Shown in pieces: positions 44,054 through 52,841 of a stretch of DNA of 64,000 nucleotides (positions are counted from its first letter, which is position 1; every line of letters starts with the position of its first letter). The stretch is taken from the NCBI RefSeq assembly GCF_023702225.1, contig NZ_JAMQCO010000002.1, positions 62,001-126,000 on the forward strand, read 5' to 3'. This stretch comes from Aureimonas altamirensis. GTDB taxonomy: Bacteria; Pseudomonadota; Alphaproteobacteria; Rhizobiales; Rhizobiaceae. The notes under the pieces are model-generated. The model ran no database searches. It had not been told where the DNA came from and saw only the letters and a list, made by a program, of their open reading frames with translations. The position numbers and the translations under genes were made by a program.

Positions 44054-44604
44054 CGCTCGAGCCCCCAGCGTTCCGTTCTGCTTTCGGCAAGGTCCAGCGC
44101 GGCGATATCCAGCCGCTCGACCTCGTCGGTCCTCAGGTAGTGGCCGCGCCCGTGGCGCGGCGTATCGCGGTTGTAGTCGAAGGCCGCCATCGGATAGCCG
44201 GTCACATGCGGCCGGTAGGAGTAGGGCCGCCCCGTCGCCTGGATCGCGGCAATGACGAACGGGGTCTCGTAATAGGCAAGGTATGTCGCGCTGCGCAGCG
44301 TATCGAACAGCTCCGGCTCGGCCGTCTCCAGCGCGGCGACCGCGGCCACCCGCCGTTCGCCGTTCGGGCTGGACAGACCGTCCTTGCCCCATCCAAGGCC
44401 CCTCGCCAACCGGTCGAAGGCGGCGTCGTCCCATTCCGCCATGACACGCAGCGCGACCAGGCCATGCACGCCCGCCTCCGACGCCGAGGGCCAGAAGCCG
44501 TCGCCCGGCACGAGCTCGTCCACCAGCGCCAGCACCAGCCGTGCCTTTTCGCGCGCTTCCATCGGCGTGTTCCGGCGCTCCGGCTCCAGATCCGCGGCGC
44601 TCAT
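44050..44604 (-). CDS. Gluconate 2-dehydrogenase subunit 3 family protein
   Basis: Protein of 184 residues. It has the subunit-3 pattern LVLALVDELVPGDGFWPSASEAGVHGLV (residues 22-49) and a C-terminal ATGRPYSYRPHVTGYPMAAFDYNRD. It is the small partner of GMC dehydrogenases. No clear Tat signal is visible, whereas many homologues carry one, so the location of the complex is uncertain. The start overlaps the aldehyde dehydrogenase stop by 4 bases, and the stop overlaps the GMC start by 4. Confidence 0.85.
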   Translation of the reverse strand: MSAADLEPERRNTPMEAREKARLVLALVDELVPGDGFWPSASEAGVHGLVALRVMAEWDDAAFDRLARGLGWGKDGLSSPNGERRVAAVAALETAEPELFDTLRSATYLAYYETPFVIAAIQATGRPYSYRPHVTGYPMAAFDYNRDTPRHGRGHYLRTDEVERLDIAALDLAESRTERWGLER

Positions 44605-46073
44605 GACAAATCCTTTCCGGGCAACGTCACGCTGATCATCTTCAATTCGGTCATCGCTTCCATCGTGTGCCGCCCGCCCAGCCGCCCGATACCGCTTTTC
44701 GTACCCGAACCGCCGCCGAACGGCAGGTGGATCTCCCACCAGGTACTTCCGGCATTGACGTTCACGATCCCGGCGGGAATGGCCTTCGCCATCTCCACTC
44801 CCCTGGCGATGTCTGCCGTGAAGACGCCGACCGACAGTCCGTATTCGCTGTCGAGAGCAAGCTCCAGCGCCTCGGCTTCCGTGTCGAAGGCAACCACCGG
44901 TACGACCGGGCCGAACGTCTCCTCCCGGTTGATCTTCATGTCGGGCGTCACGTCCCGTATGACGGTCGGCTCGAAGAAGAGGTCGCCGCCGAGGTCGGGG
45001 CGCGGCCTGCCGCCATGCAGAAGCTTGGCGCCGCCGGCGACCGCTTCCTCGACATGCTCCCTGACCTTGGCGGCGACCTTGGCGTTGTTCAGCGGCCCCA
45101 TGGTGGTGCCCTGGTGGGACGGATCGCCAAGCACATGCCGGGATGCATGTTCCACCAGCCTGTCGCAAAGCGGATCCACGATGGAACGGTGCGCCAGAAC
45201 GCGGCCGGTCGCGGCGCACACCTGCCCCGCATTGAAGAACGCACCGCCGGCCGCGGCGGCGGCGGCGGCGTCGAGATCGGCATCCTCGAACACCACGACG
45301 GGCCCGTTGCCGCCGAGTTCCAGCAGCATCGGCTTGCCGGCCCCACGCTCGGCAATGCGCCTGCCCGTCGCCGCGCTGCCGGTGAAGCCGATGGCCACGA
45401 CGCCTCGATGGGTCACGACAGCCTCTCCCGCAACCGCGCCTTCCCCGATCACCAGGTTTATGACTCCTGCCGGCAGGCCGGCTTCCGCGATGGCCTCCAT
45501 CAGCGCCACGGCGACGAGCGAGGTGGACGGCGCCGGAACCCATACGATGCAGTTGCCCGTCGCGATGCCCGGTGCGAGATATTCCACCGGGATGTTGACC
45601 GGGAAGTTCCATGGGGTAATCACCCCATAGACGCCACGCGGCTGACGTATGGTCATCACCAGCTTGGTCGGGTCTTCGGCCGGCAATGTCTCGCCACCCA
45701 TCTGCCTGACCAGCTCGGCGGCCAGCCGGAAGCCGTCCGCGGCCTTGCCGACTTCGCCCATGGCTTCCGCCAGCACCTTGCCCTGCTCTGCCGACAACAC
45801 GCGGGCTATCTCCTCGCGCCGGGCGTCGATCGCCGCCCCGATGGCGACGCACAACGCGGCGCGGGCAAAGACGGGCGTTGCCGCCCAGCCGGCGGATGCG
45901 CCGGATGCCGCGCGCACCGCGCCATCCACCGCCGCCGCGCCCGACTTCGGCAGGCGGGCGATTTCCTTGCCGGTAGCGGGGTTTATCGCCGGCATTGTCT
46001 CCGGCTCGGTCAGCCACTCCCCGCCGATGTAGTTGGCCGGCTCGCGCCGCACCGGAATCGATCCGTCCATCAT
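44601..46073 (-). CDS. Aldehyde dehydrogenase family protein
   Basis: NAD(P)-dependent aldehyde dehydrogenase of 490 residues. The catalytic Cys is in FFNAGQVCAATGR (about residue 285), and the general base Glu is in LLELGGNGP (about residue 252). The cofactor region reads VYGVITPWNFPVNI (about residue 145) and GFTGSAATGRRIAE. GGGGAGG directly upstream favours ATG 46073; ATG 46091, which overlaps the amidohydrolase stop, would add six residues. It may oxidise an aldehyde produced by the neighbouring GMC dehydrogenase. Confidence 0.93.
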   Translation of the reverse strand: MMDGSIPVRREPANYIGGEWLTEPETMPAINPATGKEIARLPKSGAAAVDGAVRAASGASAGWAATPVFARAALCVAIGAAIDARREEIARVLSAEQGKVLAEAMGEVGKAADGFRLAAELVRQMGGETLPAEDPTKLVMTIRQPRGVYGVITPWNFPVNIPVEYLAPGIATGNCIVWVPAPSTSLVAVALMEAIAEAGLPAGVINLVIGEGAVAGEAVVTHRGVVAIGFTGSAATGRRIAERGAGKPMLLELGGNGPVVVFEDADLDAAAAAAAGGAFFNAGQVCAATGRVLAHRSIVDPLCDRLVEHASRHVLGDPSHQGTTMGPLNNAKVAAKVREHVEEAVAGGAKLLHGGRPRPDLGGDLFFEPTVIRDVTPDMKINREETFGPVVPVVAFDTEAEALELALDSEYGLSVGVFTADIARGVEMAKAIPAGIVNVNAGSTWWEIHLPFGGGSGTKSGIGRLGGRHTMEAMTELKMISVTLPGKDLS

Positions 46074-46087
46074 CCCGTTCCTCCCCG

Positions 46088-47248
46088 TCATTCCGCCGCG
46101 GCCGCGAGCGGCTTGTCCGCCCCGCCGGCCACTTCCCGCCCCGCGATGACCAGGCCGGCGGCGAACAGCCGCTCGTTGGCCACGACGACTTCTCCGCGCA
46201 CGTCCTCCAGCGGAAAGCTTCCTTCCCGCAGTTCCAGCACCGAAGCGTCGCCCGGCGCACCAACCTTGAAACTGCCGAGTTCGGGGCGCTGCAGCGCCTT
46301 GGCTGCGTTGACGGTGGAGGCTGCGATGACCTCGTCCAGCGGAACGCCGAGGGCAAGGAACTTGGACAGCGTCGTCACCTGGTCGTAGGCCGGGCCGGTG
46401 ATACACAGCGAGTGGACGTCGGAAGAGATCGTGTCGGGCAGGAAGCCTTCCGCCACCATGGCCCTTGCCGTGCGCCATGAGAAAGAGCCCATCCCGTGCC
46501 CGATATCGAAAAGCACGCCGCGCTGGCGCGCTGCCAGGATCGCCTGCTTCACCTTGCCCCTGCCGTCGATCGGGGCGTTGGGGAACGGGCGATAGCAGTG
46601 GGTCAGCACATCGCCCTGGCGCAGCCGCGAGACGACCTCCTCATAGGATGGCGGCGGCTCGTCTATATGGGCCATCAGCGGCAGGCCCGTTTCGTCGGCC
46701 ACCTGCAGGGCGACGTCCAGCGGCTGGATGCCGGCCGGGCCCGAGGCATGCCGCCCGACGCGCACCTTGACGCCGATGATGACGTCGCGGTTCTCGTTGA
46801 TCACCTCCACCGCCTCGCGGCCGGCCAGAAGGCGGATATCATGGCTTTCGCCCAGCATGATGTTCTTGGCGAAGCCGTATATGCCGGCGAAGGAAACGTG
46901 CAGATAGACGAGGATGCGCACCTCGCTGCGTTCGATGACATGCTTGCGGAACCCGGCGAAATTGCCTGGCCCGGCGCTGCCCGTGTCCACGCAGGTGGCA
47001 ACGGCGCTGTCGCGCGCGAAGGCATCCGGATCGACGCCCAGCGATGTTCCGCCCCAATAGACATGGGTATGCAGGTCGATCAGGCCGGGCGTGACGATCA
47101 GCCCCGAGCAGTCGCGGCTTCGCGCGCCGGCAAGCCCTTCGCCGATCGCGGCCACCTTGCCGTCCGCAAAGGCCACGTCGGCCTTGCGATCGATGCCCTG
47201 GGCAGGGTCGACGACGCGCCCGTTCTTGAGGACGAGATCATAGTGCAT
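46088..47248 (-). CDS. Amidohydrolase/deacetylase family metallohydrolase
   Basis: TIM-barrel metal hydrolase of 386 residues. Metal ligands are visible: HTH in PGLIDLHTHVYWG (about residue 60), Lys in IGVKVRVGRHASG (about residue 159), His in LMAHIDEPP and LTHCYRP, and Asp in TISSDVHSLC (about residue 288). The pattern matches amidohydrolase/deacetylase proteins related to dihydroorotase and D-amino-acylases. It overlaps the ABC ATPase gene by 11 bases and so belongs to the importer operon; hydrolysis of an imported amide or N-acyl compound is plausible. Confidence 0.9.
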   Translation of the reverse strand: MHYDLVLKNGRVVDPAQGIDRKADVAFADGKVAAIGEGLAGARSRDCSGLIVTPGLIDLHTHVYWGGTSLGVDPDAFARDSAVATCVDTGSAGPGNFAGFRKHVIERSEVRILVYLHVSFAGIYGFAKNIMLGESHDIRLLAGREAVEVINENRDVIIGVKVRVGRHASGPAGIQPLDVALQVADETGLPLMAHIDEPPPSYEEVVSRLRQGDVLTHCYRPFPNAPIDGRGKVKQAILAARQRGVLFDIGHGMGSFSWRTARAMVAEGFLPDTISSDVHSLCITGPAYDQVTTLSKFLALGVPLDEVIAASTVNAAKALQRPELGSFKVGAPGDASVLELREGSFPLEDVRGEVVVANERLFAAGLVIAGREVAGGADKPLAAAAE

Positions 47249-48287
47249 GAATTCGACTTTCAGCTTGATTGAAAGGTCTTTCGATCCGCCGGCCGTCCGC
47301 AGCCGAGAAGATGCGGACCGCTTCCGGATCTGCTGCGACGGTGATCGTCTGGCCGGCTTCCAGCCCTGTCGTGTCGGTGGTCGTCGCCCGCACCACCGTG
47401 TCGCCGAACAGGATGTCCAGAAACTGGAAGGGCCCGGCCGGTTCGATCAGGATCAGCTCGCCGGTCAGGGTGAAGCCGCCGGACGGGCGGCGTACCGGCT
47501 TGAGGTCGTGCGGACGGATGCCGACCACCTCGCCCGGCGGCGCGCCGCACAAATCGCCGGGCAAAAAGTTCATCTGCGGGCTGCCGATGAAACCGGCGAC
47601 GAACTGGTTGGCCGGGCGGTTGTACACTTCCATCGGCGGCGCGAACTGCTGCAACACGCCGTCCTTCATTACCGCGATCCGGTCGGACAGCACCATGGCC
47701 TCTTCCTGGTCGTGGGTGACGAAGATGACGGTGATGCCCAGCTCCCGTTGCAGGCGCCGGATTTCCGTACGCATCCGCACTCGAAGCGAGGCATCGAGGT
47801 TGGACAGCGGCTCGTCCATCAGGAGCACGGCCGGATTGCGCACGATGGCGCGCCCGACCGCAACACGCTGGCGCTGCCCGCCCGAAAGGGCCGCCGGCTG
47901 GCGGTCCAGCAGCGGCTCGATGCCGAGCACATCGGCCGCCCAGGCCACCTGCCGGGCGATGGTGGCGTCGTCCACCCGCTGCTGCCGCAGCGGAAAGGCG
48001 ATGTTTTCCCGCACGGTCATGTGCGGATAGAGCGCGTAGTCCTGAAACACGAGGGCGATGTTGCGCTCTCGCGGGCCGAGGTCGGAAATCTCCTGTCCAT
48101 CGAACCGGATGGAGCCGTCGATCCCGCTTTCGAGCCCGGCGATGCAGAAGAGCAAGGTGGACTTGCCGCAACCCGAAGGCCCGAGGAAGGAGATGAACTC
48201 CCCATCCTCGATCGACAGGTCCAGGTCCTTCAGCACATGGGTGCGGCCGTAATGCTTGTTCAGGTGGGATATGGTGATGGAGGCCAT
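47238..48287 (-). CDS. ABC transporter ATP-binding protein, UgpC/MalK type
   Basis: ATPase of 349 residues: Walker A GPSGCGKST (about residues 36-44), [41 protein letters not shown] and a C-terminal TOBE domain. It follows the fused permease by 13 bases. With the double-size permease and the binding protein it forms the importer encoded by 47238-51571. Confidence 0.94.
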   Translation of the reverse strand: MASITISHLNKHYGRTHVLKDLDLSIEDGEFISFLGPSGCGKSTLLFCIAGLESGIDGSIRFDGQEISDLGPRERNIALVFQDYALYPHMTVRENIAFPLRQQRVDDATIARQVAWAADVLGIEPLLDRQPAALSGGQRQRVAVGRAIVRNPAVLLMDEPLSNLDASLRVRMRTEIRRLQRELGITVIFVTHDQEEAMVLSDRIAVMKDGVLQQFAPPMEVYNRPANQFVAGFIGSPQMNFLPGDLCGAPPGEVVGIRPHDLKPVRRPSGGFTLTGELILIEPAGPFQFLDILFGDTVVRATTTDTTGLEAGQTITVAADPEAVRIFSAADGRRIERPFNQAESRIHAL

Positions 48288-48300
48288 GTCTTTCGTCTCC

Positions 48301-50193
48301 TCAGCCCTTGACCGCGCCCGACAGCGCGCCCTGGACCAGATATCGCTGGAAGAAGAAGGCGACGGCCACCGGCGGCACGATCGCCAGCACGCTGGCGGCG
48401 AAGAGCGGCCCGTACTCGTAGAAGCGCGCCTGGTTGAGGAACCCGGCGATGACGACGGGGATGGTCTGCGTCTTCGGCGTGGAGGTGAGGATCATCGCGA
48501 ACAGGAACTCGTTCCACGACACGAGGAAGCAGAAGATAAGCGCCGCGATGATGCCCGGCCGGATCACCGGCACCAGGATCTTGCGGAACATGGCGAAGCG
48601 GCTGCATCCGTCTATCAAGGCCGCCCGCTCGAGGCTCTCGGGAACGTTCTCGAAAGTCGTCTTCATCATCCAGGCGGCCAGCGGCATCAGGATCGTCGAA
48701 TAGGCGATGACGAGGCCGAGATGCGTATCGATGAGGCCCAGCATGCGGAACAGCACGAAGAACGGCAGGACCAGCGTGAGCGCCGGCACCATGCGCGTCA
48801 GCAGCAGCGCCCACAGGCTGACGGAGAAAAAGCGCCGGCCGGCATGGCGTGCGAAGGCGTAGCCGGCCAGCGTTCCCAGCGCCACGTTGACGATGGCGAC
48901 GGTGACGCCGACCAGCAGGCTGTTGAGGATCGACAGGGGAACGCGCGCTGCCTGCACGCTCGTCGTGCCGCCATCCGGCCACAGCACGGCGCGATAGTTT
49001 TCCAGCGTCAGGGTGGACGGCAGCATCGAGGGCGGCGTGCGGATGAGGTCGGTTGCCGGCGACAGGCTGATGAGCAGCAGCGCCAGAACCGGCAGAAGAG
49101 ACCAGGCGAGGATCGCGGCGACACCCAGCCGGAACGTTGCAGTGCCGAGGCGCCGCGACGTCGCCGCGCTCAGCATGCGGCGCGGCGCGCCTGCAGGCAG
49201 GCGCACCATGGTGGCCTGCACCCTGCGTGCCGCGTCCGGAAGCTCGGCTTCGGCTTCCGCCCTGCGCATCGGCTTGCGGCGGCTGAAGACGGTGAAATAG
49301 AGGATCGCGAAGGCAAGGCTGAGGAAGGTCAGCACGTAGAGGATCGCGGCCCCCTCGCCGAACTTGAGAAACTGGAACGACTGCATGTAGCCGTGCCACG
49401 ACAGGGTCGTGGTGGCCGCGCCGGGCCCGCCCCTCGTCATGATGAGGATGATGTCGAAGGTCATCAGCGCGTTGATCGTGGCGATGACCATGGCGAAGAC
49501 GAGCGTCGGCTTGAGCCAGGGCAGCGTAATCGAGAAGAAGCGACGCACCGCGCCCGCCCCGTCCAGCAATGCCGCACGATGCAGGTTCGACGGCATGGAC
49601 TGCAGGCTGGACAGGAGCATGAGCGTCGTCAGCGGAGCCTGGTTCCACACCTGCGTCAGCGTCACCAGATTGAGCGCCCGCCCGCCATCGCCGAACCAGG
49701 GGCGCGCCAGCGCACCAAGCCCGATATCGTTGAGGAAGCCGTTGAGCAGGCCGAAATTACCCGCATAGACGAAAGACCAGAGTACGCCGACCGAGACCGG
49801 CGCCATCGCCCAGGGCACAAGCACGACGCTGCGCAAGAGACCGCGCCCCGGGAAGGGCTGGTTGAGCACCAGCGCCATCAGGGTGCCCAGGACCGTGGTG
49901 CCGATGACCGCCAGGACGGAAAAATACAGTGTCCGGCCCAGCGACGCCCAGAAGGCGGCGTCCTGGAAGACGCGCTCGTAATTGGCAAGGCCGACGAAGA
50001 CCCAGCGCTTGGTGATGGGGTTGGTGCTGTTGAACGACAGATACAGGCTGTAGAGCAAAGGCAGGGCCACGATCAGCGTCATCAGCACCAGCGTCGGCGC
50101 CACCGCGACATAGGCGAAAGCGGGAACGCCCTGCCCGCGGCGCTTTCGGGCGCGCGGAACGGCCGTGCCGGTCGTCTCCAGGGAAATGGTCAT
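48301..50193 (-). CDS. Fused MalF-MalG type ABC permease (single chain)
   Basis: Permease of 630 residues in which two complete permeases are joined. The MalF-type half runs to about residue 305 (EAA loop LHRAALLDGAGAVRRFFSITL, about residues 204-224) and ends RRKPMRR. A linker of about 45 residues (306-352) follows. The MalG-type half starts at about 353 (TFRLGVAAILAWSLLPVLAL), with a second EAA loop ESLERAALIDGCSRFAMFRK and the ending LSGAVKG. Related systems usually have two genes. The ORF is continuous, and GAGGAG upstream of ATG 50193 fixes the start. A lost stop codon at a former gene boundary is the likely origin. Confidence 0.88.
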   Translation of the reverse strand: MTISLETTGTAVPRARKRRGQGVPAFAYVAVAPTLVLMTLIVALPLLYSLYLSFNSTNPITKRWVFVGLANYERVFQDAAFWASLGRTLYFSVLAVIGTTVLGTLMALVLNQPFPGRGLLRSVVLVPWAMAPVSVGVLWSFVYAGNFGLLNGFLNDIGLGALARPWFGDGGRALNLVTLTQVWNQAPLTTLMLLSSLQSMPSNLHRAALLDGAGAVRRFFSITLPWLKPTLVFAMVIATINALMTFDIILIMTRGGPGAATTTLSWHGYMQSFQFLKFGEGAAILYVLTFLSLAFAILYFTVFSRRKPMRRAEAEAELPDAARRVQATMVRLPAGAPRRMLSAATSRRLGTATFRLGVAAILAWSLLPVLALLLISLSPATDLIRTPPSMLPSTLTLENYRAVLWPDGGTTSVQAARVPLSILNSLLVGVTVAIVNVALGTLAGYAFARHAGRRFFSVSLWALLLTRMVPALTLVLPFFVLFRMLGLIDTHLGLVIAYSTILMPLAAWMMKTTFENVPESLERAALIDGCSRFAMFRKILVPVIRPGIIAALIFCFLVSWNEFLFAMILTSTPKTQTIPVVIAGFLNQARFYEYGPLFAASVLAIVPPVAVAFFFQRYLVQGALSGAVKG

Positions 50194-50266
50194 CTGGCTC
50201 CTCGCGATGTCGGATTCTTCGCGGGGCGGCGCGGCAGCGCAAAGCAGCCGCACCGCATCGAAAGGC

Positions 50267-51571
50267 TCAGCCGTACTGGACCTTGAGTTCCTCCGCCTTT
50301 TCGGCCAGCGAGGAAACGAGCGCGTCGGTGGAGCTGCCGGAACGGATATATTCCTGCACCTGCTGCATCATGTACATGTCCCATTCAGGGAACCAGATCG
50401 CCTTGCCGATGGCGCGCGATGTGGCGTTGGAAAGCTGGTCGGACGCGACCTTCAGGTCTTTCCACTTCGAGAAGCTGTCGACGACCTCTGGATCTTCCAT
50501 CAGTTCGCGATAGGCGGAACCCAGGCCGAACTCGAGCGCCCAGCGCTTGGACACATGATACTGCCCGTCCTTGGCCTTGCCGCCGAAGAACTGGAGAAGG
50601 TTCCAGACACGCTCCTCGTCCACCGGGTTCGCCCCCATCAGGTAGGAGGCGGTCCAGGCCATGGTGGATCGCGTTGCGCCGGGCATAAGGGCGTTGCGGG
50701 CCTTGCCGGCGATCTTCGAAACGGCGGGGTCGTTCGCGACCTTCTGGTTATAGTCGTGCACGACCATGAATGTGTGCCGTCCGGAGGCGTAGCTGGGTAC
50801 GCCCTCGCCCGGCAGGGTCATGATGTCAGGCGTGACAAGCCCTTCGCGGTAGAAGGTCTGGTTGATCTCCAGGATCTTGCGCAGGGCCGGTTCGTCCACG
50901 AAGTTGCCCTCGGCATCGAAGACCTTGGCGCCTTCCGAGTACCAGGCGGAGAACATGTACCAGGACATGTTCGGCCATTGCTGCTGCCACATGCCATGGA
51001 ATGGCGCGTCCGATATGCCGTCGGCCTTCAACTTGCGGCTGACATCCAGAACGGCATCCCAGGTGGCCGGCACCTCGACGCCGGCCTGCGACAGATGCTC
51101 CTCATTGTAGAGGAAGGTGTTGTAGCCGGCATAATACGGCATGCCGGACAAGGGTCCGCCATTCGGCAGCGACAGGCTTTCGACGCTCACCGGATACATA
51201 CCGGCGATGATATCGTCGATGCCCGGCATGCCGCCGAGATCGCGTATCCATTCGGCGGCATGCCACCGTGCGATATAGTTTTCCTCGGCATACAGCATGT
51301 CGATGTGCTGGCCGCCGGTCAGCTTCGTCTCTGCAATGGGGTGGTAGTCGCCCGTCACCAATTCGTAGTTCACGTTCTCGTCGTAGAGAGACATGAACGT
51401 CTTGACGTTCTCGTCGACGATCTGCGGCTGGTACTGCCAGCCGACGAACGTCAGGGGCGTGGACGGTGCGGCGAAGGCCCGGCGCCCCATCATTCCCGCA
51501 GCCGCGATGCCTGCGGTACCGCGAAGCACCTGCCGTCGGGACAAGAGATATCGATCCAGCAATGTCGTCAT
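50267..51571 (-). CDS. Sugar ABC transporter substrate-binding protein (family 1)
   Basis: Periplasmic binding protein of 434 residues. The Tat-like signal SRRQVLRGTAGIAAAGMMGRR ends near AFA-AP (about residue 35). The mature sequence TFVGWQYQPQIVDENVKTFMS and PYYAGYNTFLYNEEHLSQAGV fits family 1 (sugar) binding proteins. It is the first gene of the reverse operon that ends at 41271. The preferred start is ATG 51571, preceded by a purine-rich GGGGGA; a 16-codon longer start exists. Confidence 0.9.
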   Translation of the reverse strand: MTTLLDRYLLSRRQVLRGTAGIAAAGMMGRRAFAAPSTPLTFVGWQYQPQIVDENVKTFMSLYDENVNYELVTGDYHPIAETKLTGGQHIDMLYAEENYIARWHAAEWIRDLGGMPGIDDIIAGMYPVSVESLSLPNGGPLSGMPYYAGYNTFLYNEEHLSQAGVEVPATWDAVLDVSRKLKADGISDAPFHGMWQQQWPNMSWYMFSAWYSEGAKVFDAEGNFVDEPALRKILEINQTFYREGLVTPDIMTLPGEGVPSYASGRHTFMVVHDYNQKVANDPAVSKIAGKARNALMPGATRSTMAWTASYLMGANPVDEERVWNLLQFFGGKAKDGQYHVSKRWALEFGLGSAYRELMEDPEVVDSFSKWKDLKVASDQLSNATSRAIGKAIWFPEWDMYMMQQVQEYIRSGSSTDALVSSLAEKAEELKVQYG

Positions 51572-51827
51572 GCCAGTCCCCCGTGGTTTCAAGAAGATAG
51601 AGTCGGGGCGCTCCTGCAAGGCGCCGCCCGCATTCCGTTGACCCGGCTCCCCATCTTGCGGGTGGCCGACGAATTGTCCTGCTATGGGACGAAAGCTAAT
51701 CGGAGTTTCTGGAACCTGTCTACAGGTATTTTTAGTTTTCGATCATTTTCGGCGGCGCGGGGTAAATATCGCACGGCAGCAGAGTATTTTTTGATCTAAA
51801 AAACAAAAAATGAACAGTTGCAGCGCA
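51572..51827. promoter_or_regulatory. Gene-free leader region with a palindrome and AT-rich tract
   Basis: These 256 bases lie upstream of the binding-protein gene at 51571. They hold a perfect 14-base palindrome at 51714-51727 (ACCTGT-CT-ACAGGT) and a symmetric AT-rich element at 51787-51803 (TTTTTT-GATCT-AAAAAA). Base composition falls sharply compared with the flanks. The region is the expected site of the operon promoter and of RpiR binding; no convincing -35/-10 pair was found. Confidence 0.45.
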
Positions 51828-52754
51828 TCAATCGCACAATGGCTGCGTCTTCGGCGTATCGCGCGCGTCTGCCAGTTGCTGGCGCACGCGACGCAGCTTC
51901 TCTCGCCCCGCATCCTTTCGGCGGATGGCGACGGCATAGGCCAGAACGTCGATGGCGATCAGGTAGGAGTAGCGCATGGTGGCCGGGCTCAGGATATCTT
52001 CGTCGGCCGGCATGTCGATCGGCAGCAAGGCATCGACGACGCCGGCCAGAAGGCTGTCCGGGGGCACCAGCCCGAGTGACAGCGCACCGTATTCCCGGGC
52101 AACCGACACCGTGCGCGCAAGCTCGGCATTGTCCCCCGTCAGCGAGCAACAGAAGACGAGATCCCCGCGCTCCGTCGTGGAAGCCAGCATGAACTGTAGC
52201 TGGTGGTCGGCACAGGGGATGACGCGGATGCCGAGCCGGAAGAAGCGGTTCTGGATTTCCTCGATCAGCCACGACGATACGCCGCCTCCGCCGAACGCGT
52301 AGAGCGTCGTACAGCCTGCGATCATCTCCACGGCGCGTTCGACCGCGGGCAGATCCATGCCTCGGTACATCTGGTCGATGGCGCTGTGCGCGCGCTTGGT
52401 GACGCGGTCGGCGATCTCGGCGATCCCGGCCGGCGGAGTCTGCGGCTCCAGGTAGCGCATGCCGACCCGCATCGAGCCCATGATGCGCAATTTCAGGTCC
52501 TTCAGGCCGTCGCAGCCGAGCGCGCGTGCGAAGCGGCCTATCGTGGGCGCGGAAACTCCGATCCAGACGGTCAACGCCTCTACGGGCGTTTCCACGAAGC
52601 GATGGGGTTCCGACAGGATCGCATCGGCGATCCGGCGGTTGGATTTCGAGAAACCCTCCTGCCGGTCGACGATGGAGGCGATGATATCCGTCGGCCGGGA
52701 TTTGGCATTGCCCGGCCCGGCAATGCCCGCCGCTGTTGATGTATCACCCCGCAT
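51828..52754 (-). CDS. MurR/RpiR family transcriptional regulator
   Basis: Regulator of 308 residues. The N-terminal RpiR helix-turn-helix (FSKSNRRIADAILSEPHRFVETPVEAL then VSAPTIGRFARALGCDGLKDLKLRI, about residues 35-90) is followed by a SIS sugar-phosphate-binding domain (TTLYAFGGGGVSSWLIEEIQNRFF, about residue 145; DLVFCCSLTGDNAELARTV, about residue 195). It sits directly upstream of the 10-kb reverse operon and is its likely regulator, responding to a phosphosugar or similar ligand. Start ATG 52754 is preferred over an earlier start at 52838. Confidence 0.9.
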   Translation of the reverse strand: MRGDTSTAAGIAGPGNAKSRPTDIIASIVDRQEGFSKSNRRIADAILSEPHRFVETPVEALTVWIGVSAPTIGRFARALGCDGLKDLKLRIMGSMRVGMRYLEPQTPPAGIAEIADRVTKRAHSAIDQMYRGMDLPAVERAVEMIAGCTTLYAFGGGGVSSWLIEEIQNRFFRLGIRVIPCADHQLQFMLASTTERGDLVFCCSLTGDNAELARTVSVAREYGALSLGLVPPDSLLAGVVDALLPIDMPADEDILSPATMRYSYLIAIDVLAYAVAIRRKDAGREKLRRVRQQLADARDTPKTQPLCD

Positions 52755-52841
52755 CCATGGCTCCGTCCGGGCAATGCTGTCACAGGACCGTCTTACGCGG
52801 TCATCGACAGGAGTTACAGCCCGACACGCGCGGTACAAGCC

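Noticed and set aside
51787-51803. Symmetric T/A tract as the terminator of the RpiR gene
   Set aside because: The stem would be purely A-T pairs and weak; it fits a regulatory or promoter element of the next operon better.
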